The notes under the pieces were generated by a model. The model was not told where the DNA came from, ran no database searches, and was given only the letters and a program-made list of their open reading frames with translations. Made by a program: the position numbers and the translations under genes. Of a stretch of 64,000 nucleotides of DNA, positions 1 to 8,813 are shown piece by piece (positions within the stretch are counted from its first letter, which is position 1; the number at the start of each line of letters is the position of its first letter). Source of the stretch: JAUUZQ01 sp964538375 (GTDB taxonomy: Bacteria > Bacteroidota > Bacteroidia > Bacteroidales > GCA-2748055); assembly GCA_964538375.1 (NCBI GenBank), contig CAZIFQ010000010.1:26934-90933 (forward strand), read 5' to 3'.

Positions 1-505
1 GCCAATTTTGATCATCGATGTCCCTGGTTATTTTTGAATTCATTTCCTTGAAGACGAGTGCCCCATTTTCTATGGCAGCATTTTCTCCCAGGGGCCAGGT
101 TTTTATATCTTCTACAGATGCTTCATGTCCTTGTTTCCCGTAACCCAGCTTTGACCACTCATCGAGAATAATTCTCTTCCTTTCTGCAGGCAGGGGTTTA
201 GATTTCAATCCATCCAGAAACCTGTTCCTCTCTGCATCATCAACAACGCGTTTATCTAATGTTGTATCCATGAACCATCTTCCCGCAACAGCTGCATAAA
301 CTTCCAAAAATTCGACTCGTTGCTCTGTGGTAAAAAGCTCATTCTCCCCCTTAAAATCAGTAATTCCATTGGCCTCCTTTTCCTTTGAAAAATAACGCAA
401 TTCAAATGAAGAAGCGATTTGAGCATTTAGTTGTGTGGAAAAAACAAAAAGCGATATCAAGGCGACACCTGTAAACCTACATGGTTTAGTATTATTAAAA
501 TTCAT
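1..505 (-). CDS. Secreted protein of unknown function, N-terminal part only
   Basis: This reading frame runs on the minus strand from an ATG at 503-505 to the window edge without a stop, giving about 168 residues. The N-terminus has a typical signal peptide: a basic stretch with Lys and Arg, a hydrophobic core around residues 13-22, and an LNAQ cleavage-like end near residue 29. The rest is hydrophilic and charged, and I recognise no domain. A Bacteroidota -7 promoter box lies about 23 bases upstream. The C-terminus is missing only because of the window edge, so no function can be assigned; export to the periplasm or surface is inferred from the signal peptide alone. Confidence 0.6.
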   Translation of the reverse strand, partial: MNFNNTKPCRFTGVALISLFVFSTQLNAQIASSFELRYFSKEKEANGITDFKGENELFTTEQRVEFLEVYAAVAGRWFMDTTLDKRVVDDAERNRFLDGLKSKPLPAERKRIILDEWSKLGYGKQGHEASVEDIKTWPLGENAAIENGALVFKEMNSKITRDIDDQNW

Positions 506-527
506 AGAAAAATGGATTTATAAAGCC

Positions 528-535
528 CAAAGATA
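528..535 (-). promoter_or_regulatory. Putative -7 promoter box (TAnnTTTG)
   Basis: Read on the minus strand, the sequence is TATCTTTG, an exact match to the Bacteroidota -7 consensus TAnnTTTG. It lies about 23 bases before the ATG of the partial secreted protein. No well-spaced -33 TTTG is visible, which lowers confidence. Confidence 0.4.
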
Positions 536-587
536 ATCCGGGATTTTCGAAATTGGCATATTCAACAAAAAAAAAGGATCAACAGCC

Positions 588-630
588 CACTGCGTAAGCC
601 ATAGCTTTAGCGAAGGATTACTGCCTACTG
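588..630. repeat. Dispersed short repeat, copy A (ACTGCGTAAGCC / CTGCCTACTG type)
   Basis: This stretch contains CACTGCGTAAGCC, TAGCTTTAGCG and TTACTGCCTACTG in order. The same words recur at 11079-11150. It ends directly at the stop codon of the minus-strand lipoprotein gene at 631, as the other copy does with riboflavin synthase. GTAAGCC and GGATTAC can pair imperfectly to form a hairpin. Confidence 0.6.
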
Positions 631-1551
631 TCAATCGTCTATTGAAATCAACTGTTCCCTCATCCGGGTAATGATCTTATTGATATCGGCTAATGTCTCC
701 GGCTCATATTGGATCTGAACATTTGAAGTTTGAATACGTTTTTGAGTAGTGTCTACACTAAAACCTTCGATGGGGTATCTTATTTCTACCTTATCAAATT
801 CTTTGCGTAAGCGTTTTACCATCAGCAAATAACGGGTAACGCGCAATGATTCCTGGTGACTACCGAGAATAGAGTATATACTGTTGAGTGTGAATTTTTG
901 TTGTAAAATTTTATTGGCCATGTCTCGGTTTCCTTCTTCTTCCTCGTAAATGCTTACGCCAATATACATGGCTTCAATCCATCCGCCCAGAAGCGATAAA
1001 GAAGCAAGATTTTCATTTCCATTTTCATTAAAAAATGCATCAGTTTCTGCATAAACACTTTCAATTACAGCAGCGAGAGAATCCTGGTTTCCAATATTAT
1101 GTTCCAATTTCCGGGTTGCTTTTTCGAATATTTTATGAGGAATTTGAAGATTTCCGGAAAGCACTTTAATAGATGTATAATATTCAGCAGCAAGTGATGT
1201 TTGCTGCATAATCTTCATATAACTCAGGTCCACACCCAGCACACCAAGCATCACTGCCATTTGCTCCGGATCGGAGTAGAGAGGTAATACGTTTACGGGG
1301 GCGGTTAATTGTGGATTGAAGTTCGTTCCAGGCCGATTAAATAGTTCTGCCATGTCTGTTGGCAGATACATCGAGTAAATGATTTCTTTTACCTCTGAAC
1401 TCTCATTTACACCGGGGTCTTCTGATACAAACTCTTTTGCTTGTTGTTCTGTTGAAGGTTCTGCCTCTGGTTCATATTGTTGAACCGGCTGATTTTTACA
1501 GGATATGAGCAATAAAGTGAGAATTAAACCCAGGAATACAACTCTATTCAT
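631..1551 (-). CDS. Predicted lipoprotein of unknown function
   Basis: This 306-residue protein starts with a short basic end, a hydrophobic core and a lipobox ending at Cys18 (LLLISC), so it is probably lipid-anchored in the envelope. After the Cys comes an acidic linker rich in Glu and Gln (residues about 20-55), then a mainly helical globular region with no motif I recognise. The gene is followed 59 bases upstream by a cytidylate-kinase-like gene on the same strand; whether they share a transcript is unclear. A short dispersed repeat begins right at its stop codon. Function unknown; the lipoprotein call rests on the lipobox. Confidence 0.75.
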   Translation of the reverse strand: MNRVVFLGLILTLLLISCKNQPVQQYEPEAEPSTEQQAKEFVSEDPGVNESSEVKEIIYSMYLPTDMAELFNRPGTNFNPQLTAPVNVLPLYSDPEQMAVMLGVLGVDLSYMKIMQQTSLAAEYYTSIKVLSGNLQIPHKIFEKATRKLEHNIGNQDSLAAVIESVYAETDAFFNENGNENLASLSLLGGWIEAMYIGVSIYEEEEGNRDMANKILQQKFTLNSIYSILGSHQESLRVTRYLLMVKRLRKEFDKVEIRYPIEGFSVDTTQKRIQTSNVQIQYEPETLADINKIITRMREQLISIDD

Positions 1552-1610
1552 GGTTAAATTTTTATTTAAAGGTATAAAAAATGGAGCAAGAGAGAAAGCA
1601 TGCTTGTAAA

Positions 1611-2303
1611 CTATAGCATTTTCCTGGTTTTAATGGCCCCTATAATGATGTCAACCATTTCATCAATAGACAGGGTCATACAATTAATTTTCAAATCGAA
1701 ACGTGTATAATCATTCCCTTTACCCTGGAAATAGTCACGGAAATGAGCTCTTTTTTTATCAATCGATTGTGCATAATTGCGTGCCTGGTCGATAGTCATT
1801 TCATATTTCGAAGCCACACGGACAGCCCTCCACTCAAGTGGCGCTTCCAGCAGAATGTGTAATGAAAGCGGTATGTCTCTTGCAATGGCAACTCCGCCAC
1901 GACCAACAATTATCGCATTTCCCTGGTTGGCAAACCTTCTTATCACCTTGGCAATGGTAGTACGAATCTTCAAATCCGACTTATAATAGTCTTTCGATTG
2001 TGCTAAGAGAATATCCTCGAAAACACCACGTGATTTATAGTCGAAAACGTGTTCTATCTGGTCGTAGTCAACATTTAATTGCTTGGCAGATTCGTCGAGA
2101 ATTTCTTTGCTGATCCAGTGCCATGGCAGGTCCTTTATTTTTTTTGATTTACGCTGATTAAGCGTATCGGAAAGCGTGTTGGCCAGTAACTTTGCCGGGC
2201 AACCCAACTCCCTGGAGATAGTAATTACCGGTCCGGGAAAGATATTTTTTGCGGGATCATCTTTGTACCAGTCTACCAGATATTTTGAAAGGTCAACTTT
2301 CAT
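1611..2303 (-). CDS. Cytidylate-kinase-like family protein
   Basis: This 230-residue protein matches the cytidylate-kinase-like family (AAK-type P-loop fold). The N-terminal loop GPVITISRELGCPAK (about residues 24-38) takes the place of the classical GxxxxGKS P-loop, as is usual in this family, where the first strand reads ITISR. A central NAIIVGRGG segment (near residue 130) and a downstream basic helix with several Arg residues resemble the lid region of nucleoside monophosphate kinases. The true substrate of this family is not established, so phosphorylation of CMP is only suggested by fold. It stands apart from any nucleotide-metabolism operon here. Confidence 0.75.
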   Translation of the reverse strand: MKVDLSKYLVDWYKDDPAKNIFPGPVITISRELGCPAKLLANTLSDTLNQRKSKKIKDLPWHWISKEILDESAKQLNVDYDQIEHVFDYKSRGVFEDILLAQSKDYYKSDLKIRTTIAKVIRRFANQGNAIIVGRGGVAIARDIPLSLHILLEAPLEWRAVRVASKYEMTIDQARNYAQSIDKKRAHFRDYFQGKGNDYTRFDLKINCMTLSIDEMVDIIIGAIKTRKML

Positions 2304-2579
2304 TTGGGCTCTTTTTTTTTGTTTTCCACAATTTAAGATATTTAGACGGCAAAATCAAGTTGAATTGAACTAGAGTCAAGCTGAAGTGAACTAAAGTGAA
2401 CTAAAGTTGGAAGTTGGGAGGTCAGGATGAGGGTAATTAGCATGAATGATGACGCCAGCGCAAAGTTTGGAAAACATATGAAAAAAGTTAGATAATTGAA
2501 TTTATTATGTTTTCTTTATATTTTTACTCATAGTATCAGTTAATTAGACATTATAATTGTTTACCTAAAACTATAAGAA
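2304..2579. other. Divergent intergenic region with short direct repeats
   Basis: This gap separates the divergent kinase-like gene and mdh. It contains imperfect short direct repeats built on GTGAACTAAA around 2388-2406. It is AT-rich before mdh. I see no gene, RNA or clear promoter match; TATAATTG near 2550 differs from the -7 consensus by one base. Confidence 0.4.
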
Positions 2580-3515
2580 ATGAAGAAAATCACGGTTGTT
2601 GGGGCAGGAAATGTAGGGGCTACCTGTGCCAATGTTATTGCGGCAAAAGATCTTGCCCGGGAAGTTGTTTTACTTGACGTAAAAGATGGTTTAGCTGAAG
2701 GAAAAGCCCTTGATATATGGCAAACATCCCCAATACTTCACTTTAATACCAGGGTAACCGGTTCAACAAATGATTATTTAAAAACGAAAGGGTCAAGTGT
2801 TGTTGTGATTACTTCCGGACTTCCCCGCAAACCAGGTATGTCGAGAGATGATCTGATCAAAACAAATGCCCTTATTGTTAAAGAGGTTACGGAGAAAATT
2901 GTAAAGTACTCCCCGGATGCAATTATAATCGTTGTATCTAATCCCCTGGACGTGATGACTTATGCGGCATATAAAGCAGCAAATAAATCTTCAAATAAGG
3001 TATTTGGAATGGCTGGAATTCTTGACACGGGAAGATATAAAGCATTTATAGCAGATGCGCTAAGTGTTTCCCCGGAAGATATTCATGCTATGCTACTGGG
3101 TGGACATGGAGATACCATGGTTCCTCTGCCACGCTATACCTCCATAAATGGTATACCGATAACTGAGCTTCTTGGCCCCGATGTTATTGAGAGAATTGTC
3201 GAAAGAACAAGGAAAGGCGGAGGAGAACTTGTTAACCTGATAGGAACATCTGCATGGTATGCTCCTGGTGCTGCTGCTGCCCAGATGGTAGAAGCGATTG
3301 TGGACGACCAAAAAAGGATTTTTCCTGTTTGCGCCATGCTTAATGGAGAATATGGTTTAAAAGATATTTACCTGGGTGTTCCTGTGAAACTTGGGAAAGA
3401 AGGAATTGAAGAGGTAATTGAAATTAGCCTGGATGCTTCAGAGAAGAAAATGTTGAAAGCATCTTCAGATTCAGTTAGGGCAGTTATGAAAGTCTTTGAT
3501 GATCTGAAAATTTAA
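2580..3515 (+). CDS. mdh: Malate dehydrogenase (NAD-dependent)
   Basis: This 311-residue enzyme interconverts malate and oxaloacetate in the TCA cycle. The Rossmann glycine motif GAGNVG lies at residues 8-13, and Asp33 at the end of the second strand indicates NAD rather than NADP. The active-site loop LPRKPGMSRDD (81-91) carries Arg83 and Arg89, whose pattern distinguishes malate from lactate dehydrogenase. Arg152 and the catalytic His176 (GGHGDTM) complete the active site. Its length is typical of the lactate-dehydrogenase-like malate dehydrogenases found in many bacteria. The gene appears to be monocistronic, with an intrinsic terminator about 25 bases after its stop. Confidence 0.96.
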   Translation: MKKITVVGAGNVGATCANVIAAKDLAREVVLLDVKDGLAEGKALDIWQTSPILHFNTRVTGSTNDYLKTKGSSVVVITSGLPRKPGMSRDDLIKTNALIVKEVTEKIVKYSPDAIIIVVSNPLDVMTYAAYKAANKSSNKVFGMAGILDTGRYKAFIADALSVSPEDIHAMLLGGHGDTMVPLPRYTSINGIPITELLGPDVIERIVERTRKGGGELVNLIGTSAWYAPGAAAAQMVEAIVDDQKRIFPVCAMLNGEYGLKDIYLGVPVKLGKEGIEEVIEISLDASEKKMLKASSDSVRAVMKVFDDLKI

Positions 3516-3539
3516 TGAGCACATTTTTTTAAAATTTAG

Positions 3540-3592
3540 CGTCTCTTCTTTGACAGGTATTTATACCATTTTATAAGAAAGAGACGTTTTTT
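3540..3592 (+). terminator. Intrinsic terminator after mdh
   Basis: CGTCTCTT (3540-3547) pairs with AAGAGACG (3579-3586), and three further pairs follow after a one-base bulge. A run of T residues follows at once. The position just after mdh fits a Rho-independent terminator, although the loop is long. Confidence 0.7.
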
Positions 3593-3673
3593 CTTTTTTA
3601 TATTTCCAGGCCAAGCTTTCCCACCGGCCTTGAACATCCTTACACTATGCTCCGTTTTTCAAAAAAATAGTAT

Positions 3674-3681
3674 TATATTTG
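3674..3681 (+). promoter_or_regulatory. Putative -7 promoter box of secDF
   Basis: TATATTTG matches TAnnTTTG exactly and lies 51 bases before the secDF start. A T-rich stretch at about 3655-3659 could stand in for the -33 element but is not a good match. Confidence 0.5.
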
Positions 3682-3732
3682 CGGTTCGAAAATTCAATGT
3701 AAAATAACTCACTATTAATAAATTAGTTAAAA

Positions 3733-6700
3733 ATGCAAAATAAAAGTGCTATCAAGTTATTAGCAATTATGTTTGCTGCGATTTGTGTCTACCAGCTGAT
3801 GTTTACGTTTCACTCCTTGAGAGTTGAGCGTAACGCAAAGAAGTATGCTCAAGGAGAAGTTACAGATGAGAAATCATATCTTGATTCAATGAAGAACGAG
3901 GAAATATATAATTTCTTGTGGATCAAGAAGTATACTTTCCAGGATTGTAAAGAACGCGAGATAAATCTCGGTCTTGACCTTAAAGGCGGGATGAACGTGG
4001 TGTTAGAAATTGCTGTAGAAGACATTATAAGGTCAATGGCAGCTCCACAATACCTGACGGATCCTGTGTTTTTGGAGACCATGTCTCTTGCTAAAGAGAA
4101 AAATGTCCATTCATCAACAGATCTTATTGACTTGTTCGCAGAGTCTTTTGAAGAGCTGAACCCCGGGGCACAGTTGGCGCAATTTTTTATGACGCCTGAC
4201 TCCAGGGGAGAAATTGATTTTAGTACCACAAACCAGGATGTAGTTGCACACCTGAAGCAGGAAGCTGAAGATGCTATTGATAATTCCTATAATGTATTGC
4301 GTAACAGGATCGACCGTTTTGGTGTTGCGCAGATGAATATTCAACGACTGGAGAGGCAAGGAAGAATTCTTGTTGAACTTCCAGGTGTGAAAGAGCCGGA
4401 AAGGGTAACAAAACTTCTTACCGGAACAGCAAACCTTGAGTTTTGGACTACCTATCAAAACACAGACATTTGGAGCACTCTTGAAGAGGCCAACAGAACA
4501 ATTGCGAATATTCAAAAAGCATCAGATGCACTGGAAGGAGATATTTTTACTTCAGAAGAGAAAGCAGCCCCTGAGGAGACAGTTGTAGAAGATGCCAGTG
4601 CTGATGAACTTCTGACGCTGGATGACGAGCTTGGACTATTGTCTGACACAAGTGATCTAAGCATCCTTGGAAGTTCAGATTCTACAGATCTTTATAGCGA
4701 TCAGGAAGCTCAATTCTTAAAGGAGAATCCACTTTTTGCAGTAATGAGTCCTTATGTGGATAATTCAGGACAGTTGATTCCAACAGCCATTGCTGGCGTT
4801 GTTGAGGTGAAAGATACTGGCATAGTAAATACATATTTATCCCTTCCACAGGTGAAACAGCTGTTTCCATCAGACTTAGTGTTTGCATGGCACTTTCAAA
4901 ACATTGGAGACGAGAAACCCTATATTTACTTGTATGCGCTTAAAGCGACAAGGAATGGTCAGCCAGCTATGGATGGAAAATATATCACTGATGCAAGGCC
5001 GGATAATGACCAATATACAGGTGAGTTTGAGGTTAGCATGAGTATGAATGCTGAAGGTGCTAAAAAATGGGCTAACCTAACAAGGGAAAATGTTCAGAAA
5101 TCAATCGCTATTGTTCTTGACGAAGTGGTGTATTCAGCGCCAAATGTAAATGAAGAAATTAAAGGAGGCAGCTCATCTATATCGGGAAACTTTGCACAAA
5201 ATGATGCTACCGACCTTGCAAATATTCTGAAATCAGGGAAAATGCCAGCCAGGGCTCATGTTGAGTCCAGCGAGGTAATTGGACCATCATTGGGAGCAAA
5301 ATCTGTTAAGGATGGTATGAACTCATTCATTATTGCCTTCCTGGTAGTGCTTCTTTATATGGTATTCTACTATAGTCGCCGTGCAGGTCTTGTTGCGGAT
5401 ATTGCCCTGATTGCAAACATGTTCTTCCTGATTGGTGTTTTGGCATCACTCCAGGCGGCGCTGACCTTGCCAGGTATAGCCGGTATTGTGCTTACTATTG
5501 GTATATCGGTGGATGCGAACGTGCTGATTTATGAACGTATACGAGAAGAACTGGCAGCCGGAAAAGGAATGAAAGCAGCAATTAAAGATGGTTATCGGAA
5601 TGCCTATTCAGCGATTATTGATGCAAACGTTACTACTTTCTTAACCGCCTTGATACTTTATTTTGTTGGAACGGGACCGATTAAAGGTTTTGCAACAACA
5701 TTGGTTATTGGTATTATCACGTCACTATTTTCAGCTGTAATTTTAACCAGGCTTATTTATGAGCGCATGCTGCGTAAAAATAGCAAGCTTACATTCTCTA
5801 CCAAGTATACTGAAAATGCATTCAAGAATACAAAAATTGATTTCATTGGAAAACGTAAATTGTTCTATGCCATATCAGGGCTTATGATTGCTCTTAGTAT
5901 TGGGTCCCTGGCAGTAAGGGGGTTGAATGGTGGTGTTGACTTCACAGGAGGTAGAAACTATGTCATTAGCTTTAAGCAGGATGTTGAAACAGAAAATATT
6001 CGTGAATATCTAGCTGAAGAATTTGGGGAGTCTCCAACCGTTATCACATTTGGTCAGAAGAATACTGTAAGGATTACTACGAAATATTTGATTAATGACG
6101 ATCGTGCAGAGGTGGATTCCTTATTAAAAGCTAAGATGTTTACTGCACTTCAACCGATATTGGATGATGATGTGGTATTGGATGATTTTCTTAACGGGCA
6201 AGATTATATTATCAGTGCACAGAAAGTTGGGCCAACCATTGCAGGCGATATCAAGAGAAGCTCTGTTTGGGTGATTTTCTTGTCACTGTTCATTATCTTC
6301 TTTTATATTCTTTTGCGATTCCGAAACTGGCAGTTTGGACTTGGCGCTCTTGCTGCATTGATGCACGACGTGTTCATTGTGCTTGGATTGTTCTCGTTCT
6401 TGTCGGGAATAATGCCATTCTCCTTAGAGATTGACCAGGCATTTATTGCTGCCATACTTACTGTGGTTGGTTACTCCATTAACGATACGGTGGTAGTATT
6501 CGACCGTATCAGGGAATATGTTGGATTGCACAGGAAGCGTGAAAGGAAAGATATTTTCAACTCTGCCTTGAACAGTACACTGAGCCGTACATTTAGTACA
6601 TCCTTGAGTACATTTGTAGTATTGCTTACCATCTTTATTTTTGGTGGAGATACAATACGCGGATTTACATTTGCATTGATGATTGGTGTTGTTGTAGGTA

Positions 6701-6795
6701 CCTACTCTTCACTGTTCATTGCTACACCTGTAGTATATGATACCATCAAGAAAGAGGGAACTATCCGCGTTGTAAAAGGAATACGTAAATCATAA
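3733..6795 (+). CDS. secDF: Protein translocase SecD/SecF fusion
   Basis: This 1020-residue inner-membrane protein uses the proton gradient to help SecYEG complete export of proteins. The SecD half begins with one membrane segment (about 8-26), followed by the conserved LGLDLKGG motif at 79-86, a large periplasmic P1 domain, and a five-helix bundle (about 530-680). The SecF half repeats the plan with FTGG starting at residue 737 and a final helix bundle. Fusion of SecD and SecF is the usual state in Bacteroidota. An acidic, Ser- and Asp-rich insert at about residues 270-320 interrupts the periplasmic region. A strong terminator follows. Confidence 0.97.
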   Translation: MQNKSAIKLLAIMFAAICVYQLMFTFHSLRVERNAKKYAQGEVTDEKSYLDSMKNEEIYNFLWIKKYTFQDCKEREINLGLDLKGGMNVVLEIAVEDIIRSMAAPQYLTDPVFLETMSLAKEKNVHSSTDLIDLFAESFEELNPGAQLAQFFMTPDSRGEIDFSTTNQDVVAHLKQEAEDAIDNSYNVLRNRIDRFGVAQMNIQRLERQGRILVELPGVKEPERVTKLLTGTANLEFWTTYQNTDIWSTLEEANRTIANIQKASDALEGDIFTSEEKAAPEETVVEDASADELLTLDDELGLLSDTSDLSILGSSDSTDLYSDQEAQFLKENPLFAVMSPYVDNSGQLIPTAIAGVVEVKDTGIVNTYLSLPQVKQLFPSDLVFAWHFQNIGDEKPYIYLYALKATRNGQPAMDGKYITDARPDNDQYTGEFEVSMSMNAEGAKKWANLTRENVQKSIAIVLDEVVYSAPNVNEEIKGGSSSISGNFAQNDATDLANILKSGKMPARAHVESSEVIGPSLGAKSVKDGMNSFIIAFLVVLLYMVFYYSRRAGLVADIALIANMFFLIGVLASLQAALTLPGIAGIVLTIGISVDANVLIYERIREELAAGKGMKAAIKDGYRNAYSAIIDANVTTFLTALILYFVGTGPIKGFATTLVIGIITSLFSAVILTRLIYERMLRKNSKLTFSTKYTENAFKNTKIDFIGKRKLFYAISGLMIALSIGSLAVRGLNGGVDFTGGRNYVISFKQDVETENIREYLAEEFGESPTVITFGQKNTVRITTKYLINDDRAEVDSLLKAKMFTALQPILDDDVVLDDFLNGQDYIISAQKVGPTIAGDIKRSSVWVIFLSLFIIFFYILLRFRNWQFGLGALAALMHDVFIVLGLFSFLSGIMPFSLEIDQAFIAAILTVVGYSINDTVVVFDRIREYVGLHRKRERKDIFNSALNSTLSRTFSTSLSTFVVLLTIFIFGGDTIRGFTFALMIGVVVGTYSSLFIATPVVYDTIKKEGTIRVVKGIRKS

Positions 6796-6810
6796 AATAA
6801 TTTTAGCCGA

Positions 6811-6840
6811 AAAAAAGCCCGGAATTTTCCGGGCTTTTTT
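6811..6840. terminator. Strong intrinsic terminator after secDF
   Basis: AAAAAAGCCCGGA (6811-6823) and TCCGGGCTTTTTT (6828-6840) form a perfect 13-bp stem with a four-base loop, flanked by A and T runs. It ends secDF transcription on the plus strand. Confidence 0.93.
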
Positions 6841-6885
6841 GGCTTTATGAAATTTTATTGATGTCAATTTAGTACAGTTATTTTA

Positions 6886-6893
6886 TATCTTTG
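6886..6893 (+). promoter_or_regulatory. -7 promoter box immediately before tatA
   Basis: TATCTTTG matches TAnnTTTG exactly and ends only four bases before the tatA ATG. Since transcription in Bacteroidota normally starts a few bases after this box, the message would be leaderless or nearly so. No -33 element with ideal spacing is evident. Confidence 0.5.
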
Positions 6894-6897
6894 TCAG

Positions 6898-7182
6898 ATG
6901 CAGTTTTCATTTAGTGCCATATTGCTTTTTATTAGCGGACAGGAAGTCATAATTCTCCTTTTATTTATTCTTTTGCTGTTTGGTGCGAAGGAAATACCCC
7001 GAATGGCAAAAATGTTTGGACAGGGGATGAAAGAATTTCGTCGGGCAACGGATGATATTAAGCGTGAAATTCAAGATAGCTCCGGGGATGTTGTTAAAGA
7101 CTTCAAGGAGATAAAAGATGACCTTTCCAAGGATGCCAACGAAGTAATTAAGGGTGTGAAAAAGAACATGGATATCGATTAA
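6898..7182 (+). CDS. tatA: Twin-arginine translocase subunit TatA/E-type
   Basis: This 94-residue protein is a pore-forming subunit of the Tat pathway, which moves folded proteins across the inner membrane. It has the family plan: a short N-terminus, one membrane helix (about 14-29) ending in the Phe28-Gly29 hinge, and an amphipathic helix beginning AKEIPRMAK. The C-terminal tail is charged and helical. TatC and TatB are not in the window. The gene is followed by a Na/Ca exchanger gene after 14 bases and is probably co-transcribed with it. A perfect terminator upstream separates it from secDF, and a -7 promoter box sits almost on its start. Confidence 0.9.
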   Translation: MQFSFSAILLFISGQEVIILLLFILLLFGAKEIPRMAKMFGQGMKEFRRATDDIKREIQDSSGDVVKDFKEIKDDLSKDANEVIKGVKKNMDID

Positions 7183-7196
7183 TCCAAGGGATCCCA

Positions 7197-8144
7197 ATGG
7201 ACAAATCAATAATTTTTTTGATACTTGGACTTATACTTCTGCTTGTCAGTGGTAGATATCTTGTGGAGAGCAGTGTGACCATTGCACGGCATTTTAAGAT
7301 TCCCACTATCATTATTGGTTTGACGATTGTTTCATTTGGAACCTCTGCCCCTGAACTCCTGGTAAGCTTGCAAGCTGCCCTGCAGGGACATCCAGAAATG
7401 GCTATTGGGAATGTTGTGGGAAGTAATATTTCGAATATTTTGCTGGTTCTGGCTATTACAGCATTTATTTTCCCGATTACGATACAAAAGCAGTTCATTC
7501 GTCGCGACTGGCCCATTATGATGTTCATCTCCTGTCTGCTTGTATTTTTTCTTCTAGACCTGGAACTTAAAAGTTATGAAGGGATAATTCTATTGAGCTT
7601 ACTTGTACTATATATTATTTATAGCATAAAACAAGCTCGCAGTCCGAAACACGCAAATGAATTTACACAGGATGTTACTGCCCATGGAATGAAATGGGGA
7701 ACAGCCATCATTATATTTGTTGTTGCCTGTGTAGGCCTAAGCTTTGGAGCAGGCTTACTGGTAGATAATGCAGCAATTATTGCGGGAAGAATTGGTATAA
7801 GCGAACGTGTTATTTCCATATCCGTGGTAGCTGTTGGCACAAGTTTGCCAGAGCTTTCTACCTCGATAATTGCTGCTTTTAAGAAGGAATCAAATATTTC
7901 TGTTGGCAACATCATTGGATCAAACATAATGAACATAATTTCTGTTCTTGGTGTAACCACCATGGTGTCTCCCTTAAAAACTTCTGAGCAGACTTTAAGA
8001 GTAGATCTTCCATGGATGATTGGTGCATCCTTGTTGCTATACTTGTTTATGATTCCGGCGCGGAGTTCGAAAATATCCAGGATTGAAGGAAGCATAATGC
8101 TATTGGCATATGCCGCATATATTTTCTTTATCTTTACCGTATGA
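7197..8144 (+). CDS. Calcium/sodium antiporter, CaCA (YrbG) family
   Basis: This 315-residue integral membrane protein has about ten hydrophobic segments in two inverted halves. Each half carries the ion-binding alpha-repeat: GTSAPE at 48-53 followed by GNVVGSNISN (71-80), and GTSLPE at 214-219 followed by GNIIGSNIMN. The acidic residues and Asn in these motifs bind the cations. Such proteins exchange sodium (or potassium) for calcium across the inner membrane. The stop codon overlaps the start of lolD by four bases, so the two are translationally coupled, though no functional link is evident. Confidence 0.93.
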   Translation: MDKSIIFLILGLILLLVSGRYLVESSVTIARHFKIPTIIIGLTIVSFGTSAPELLVSLQAALQGHPEMAIGNVVGSNISNILLVLAITAFIFPITIQKQFIRRDWPIMMFISCLLVFFLLDLELKSYEGIILLSLLVLYIIYSIKQARSPKHANEFTQDVTAHGMKWGTAIIIFVVACVGLSFGAGLLVDNAAIIAGRIGISERVISISVVAVGTSLPELSTSIIAAFKKESNISVGNIIGSNIMNIISVLGVTTMVSPLKTSEQTLRVDLPWMIGASLLLYLFMIPARSSKISRIEGSIMLLAYAAYIFFIFTV

Positions 8145-8806
8145 CGTCTATTATACGTGCACATGAGATCAAAAAAAGCTATGGAAATCTCCAGGTGCTC
8201 AAAGGAATATCCATTGATATTAATGAAGGTGAAGTAGTGTCAGTGGTTGGCGCTTCCGGTGCAGGAAAAACCACCCTGCTGCAGATTCTGGGGACGCTAA
8301 GTACGTTCGATAGGGGTAGCGTTTTTATAAATGGTTCAGATACAGGAAAATTGCAAGGAAACAATTTGTCGAAATTCAGGAATCAAAATATTGGTTTTGT
8401 CTTTCAATTTCATCAATTACTGCCTGAATTTTCTGCCCTTGAAAATGTTTGTATTCCGGGATTCATTGCGAAGACACCCAGGCGAAAAGTTGAGAAACGA
8501 GCTGCTGAATTGCTTGATTTTTTGAAATTAAGTGAACGGATGGAGCACAAGCCGGGAGAGTTGTCTGGTGGAGAACAGCAAAGAGTAGCGATTGCACGGG
8601 CACTTATTAATGATCCGGCTGTAATTCTTGCGGATGAGCCATCCGGGAATCTCGACACAGAAAACAAGAACGAATTGCACCAACTCTTCTTTCAATTGAG
8701 GGATGAATTTAATAAGACCCTCGTTATCGTTACCCACGATATGCAACTCGCAAATATGGCTGATCGTATGATCCAGATGAAAGACGGCCTGGTAGTTTCA
8801 GACTAA
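8141..8806 (+). CDS. lolD: Lipoprotein-release ABC transporter ATPase LolD
   Basis: This 221-residue ATPase belongs to the MacB/LolD/FtsE group of ABC proteins. It shows Walker A GASGAGKT (37-44), signature LSGGEQQR (141-148), Walker B VILADEP (161-167) and switch His199. It would power LolC/E-type permeases that extract lipoproteins from the inner membrane for transport to the outer membrane. A LolC/E-type permease is encoded about 19 kb away at 27478-28725; the two are not adjacent. Assignment to LolD rather than another member of the group rests on overall similarity, so partner identity is inferred. Confidence 0.85.
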   Translation: MTSIIRAHEIKKSYGNLQVLKGISIDINEGEVVSVVGASGAGKTTLLQILGTLSTFDRGSVFINGSDTGKLQGNNLSKFRNQNIGFVFQFHQLLPEFSALENVCIPGFIAKTPRRKVEKRAAELLDFLKLSERMEHKPGELSGGEQQRVAIARALINDPAVILADEPSGNLDTENKNELHQLFFQLRDEFNKTLVIVTHDMQLANMADRMIQMKDGLVVSD

Positions 8807-8813
8807 TTCCGTT

